Part shown: positions 23,692-24,228 of the stretch, piece by piece
Layout: the number at the start of each line of letters is the position of its first letter
Position numbering within the stretch: position 1 is the stretch's first letter
The notes under the pieces: model-generated
The model's input: only the letters and a program-made list of their open reading frames with translations
Told to the model about the DNA's origin: nothing
The model's database searches: none
Translations under genes and position numbers: made by a program
From: an uncultured Halieaceae bacterium
Lineage (GTDB): Bacteria > Pseudomonadota > Gammaproteobacteria > Pseudomonadales > Halieaceae
Length of the DNA: 24,228 nucleotides
Direction: 5' to 3'
Assembly (NCBI GenBank): GCA_938074135.1
Contig: CALJFL010000097.1
Coordinates: 1-24,228 of the forward strand

Positions 23692-24228
23692 GTGGACCGC
23701 TGGCAGCCGGGTGCGGATCTTGATGCGCTGCGCCAGCGTGCGACGGTACTCGCCAGCATAAGAGCATTTTTTGAACCCAGGGGTGTGCTGGAAGTTGACA
23801 CTCCACTGCTGTGCACCACCGGCATTACCGACCCTTCAATCGAGCCATTACTGGTGGAACGCGGTAATTCACTGGCGGCGCCACGGTACCTGCAAACCTC
23901 ACCCGAGTATGCAATGAAGCGGCTACTGGCCGCCGGCAGTGGCCCGATCTTCCAGATTGCACATGCCTTCAGGGACGATGAATCCGGGCGCCGGCATAAT
24001 CCTGAATTCACCCTCTTGGAATGGTATCGGCCCGGGCTGGATCATCACGCCCTCATGGATGAGGTGGGGCAGCTGGTTGAGGGCCTGCTGGATCGGCAAG
24101 ACAGCAAAAAATACAGCTATCGCGAAGTGTTCACGAAGTTTGTGGGCCTGGACCCTTTTCTGGCCACGGCTGCGCAGCTGGAGGCGGCGGCGCGGCAGGC
24201 AACTGATCCCGGTAGCCTGCATGGGCCG
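23692..24228 (+). CDS. epmA: EF-P (R)-beta-lysyltransferase EpmA (5' part, truncated by window)
   Basis: The reading frame is open from GTG 23692 to the window end (179 codons), so the C-terminal half is missing. It is a class II lysyl-tRNA-synthetase paralogue without the anticodon domain: the N-terminus goes straight into the catalytic core. Visible motifs are FFEPRGVLEVDTPLL (motif 1 region), YLQTSPEYAMKRLLAAG, and FRDDESGRRHNPEFTLLEWYRP (motif 2). These match EpmA (GenX/PoxA/YjeA). It adenylates (R)-beta-lysine and attaches it to Lys34 of EF-P. The GTG has GAGG 4 nt upstream and lies 6 bp after efp. epmB, the aminomutase that makes beta-lysine, is not in the window. Confidence 0.95.
   Translation, partial: MDRWQPGADLDALRQRATVLASIRAFFEPRGVLEVDTPLLCTTGITDPSIEPLLVERGNSLAAPRYLQTSPEYAMKRLLAAGSGPIFQIAHAFRDDESGRRHNPEFTLLEWYRPGLDHHALMDEVGQLVEGLLDRQDSKKYSYREVFTKFVGLDPFLATAAQLEAAARQATDPGSLHGP

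Overview
This is a gene-dense, GC-rich core-chromosome segment from a gammaproteobacterium. Protein sequences and gene order fit the Pseudomonadales/Cellvibrionales side of the class (a marine Halieaceae- or Spongiibacteraceae-like genome is my guess, not shown by the sequence). Evidence: gpmI-envC-ctpA divergent from yibN-grxC-secB, then trmL, ntrC-ntrB, glnA divergent from thiI-typA, as in Pseudomonas and partly in E. coli. A second block has parC, a YtjB/AhpA-like gene divergent from serB, and efp. I see no tRNA, rRNA, insertion sequence, prophage, CRISPR array or sign of recent transfer.

Layout. 1-3167 (minus): gpmI, envC and the start of ctpA, i.e. glycolysis plus cell-wall remodelling. 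3437-4668 (plus): rhodanese, glutaredoxin 3 and SecB, closed by a clear terminator. 4733-10009 (minus): glnA, a DUF4124 envelope protein, ntrB, ntrC and trmL. This is a nitrogen-control unit: glnA has a near-consensus sigma-54 promoter with two strong upstream NtrC sites, and another NtrC box lies upstream of ntrB inside a 52-nt inverted repeat. 10347-14158 (plus): thiI, typA and dtd, all acting on tRNA or the ribosome. 14155-15107 (minus): a SlyD-type FKBP and an ElaA-type acetyltransferase. 15313-18458 (plus): a cyclic-nucleotide-binding-like protein without a DNA-binding domain, then parC. 18511-19755 (minus) and 19898-21115 (plus): YtjB/AhpA-like membrane protein divergent from serB. 21112-22950 (minus): a large PilZ-like protein. 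23113-24228 (plus): efp and the truncated gene for its modifying enzyme EpmA.

No wholly new system is evident. The parts most worth a second look are the NtrC box in the long inverted repeat before ntrB, the third NtrC-like element overlapping the glnA sigma-54 promoter, and three poorly characterised signalling-like proteins: the cNMP-like protein lacking the usual ligand-binding Glu, the membrane protein with a cyclase-like but apparently inactive domain, and the protein whose PilZ motifs seem split by an acidic insertion. Several genes start at GTG or TTG (dtd, elaA, typA, ahpA-like, serB, epmA), so automatic start calls here are easily wrong.
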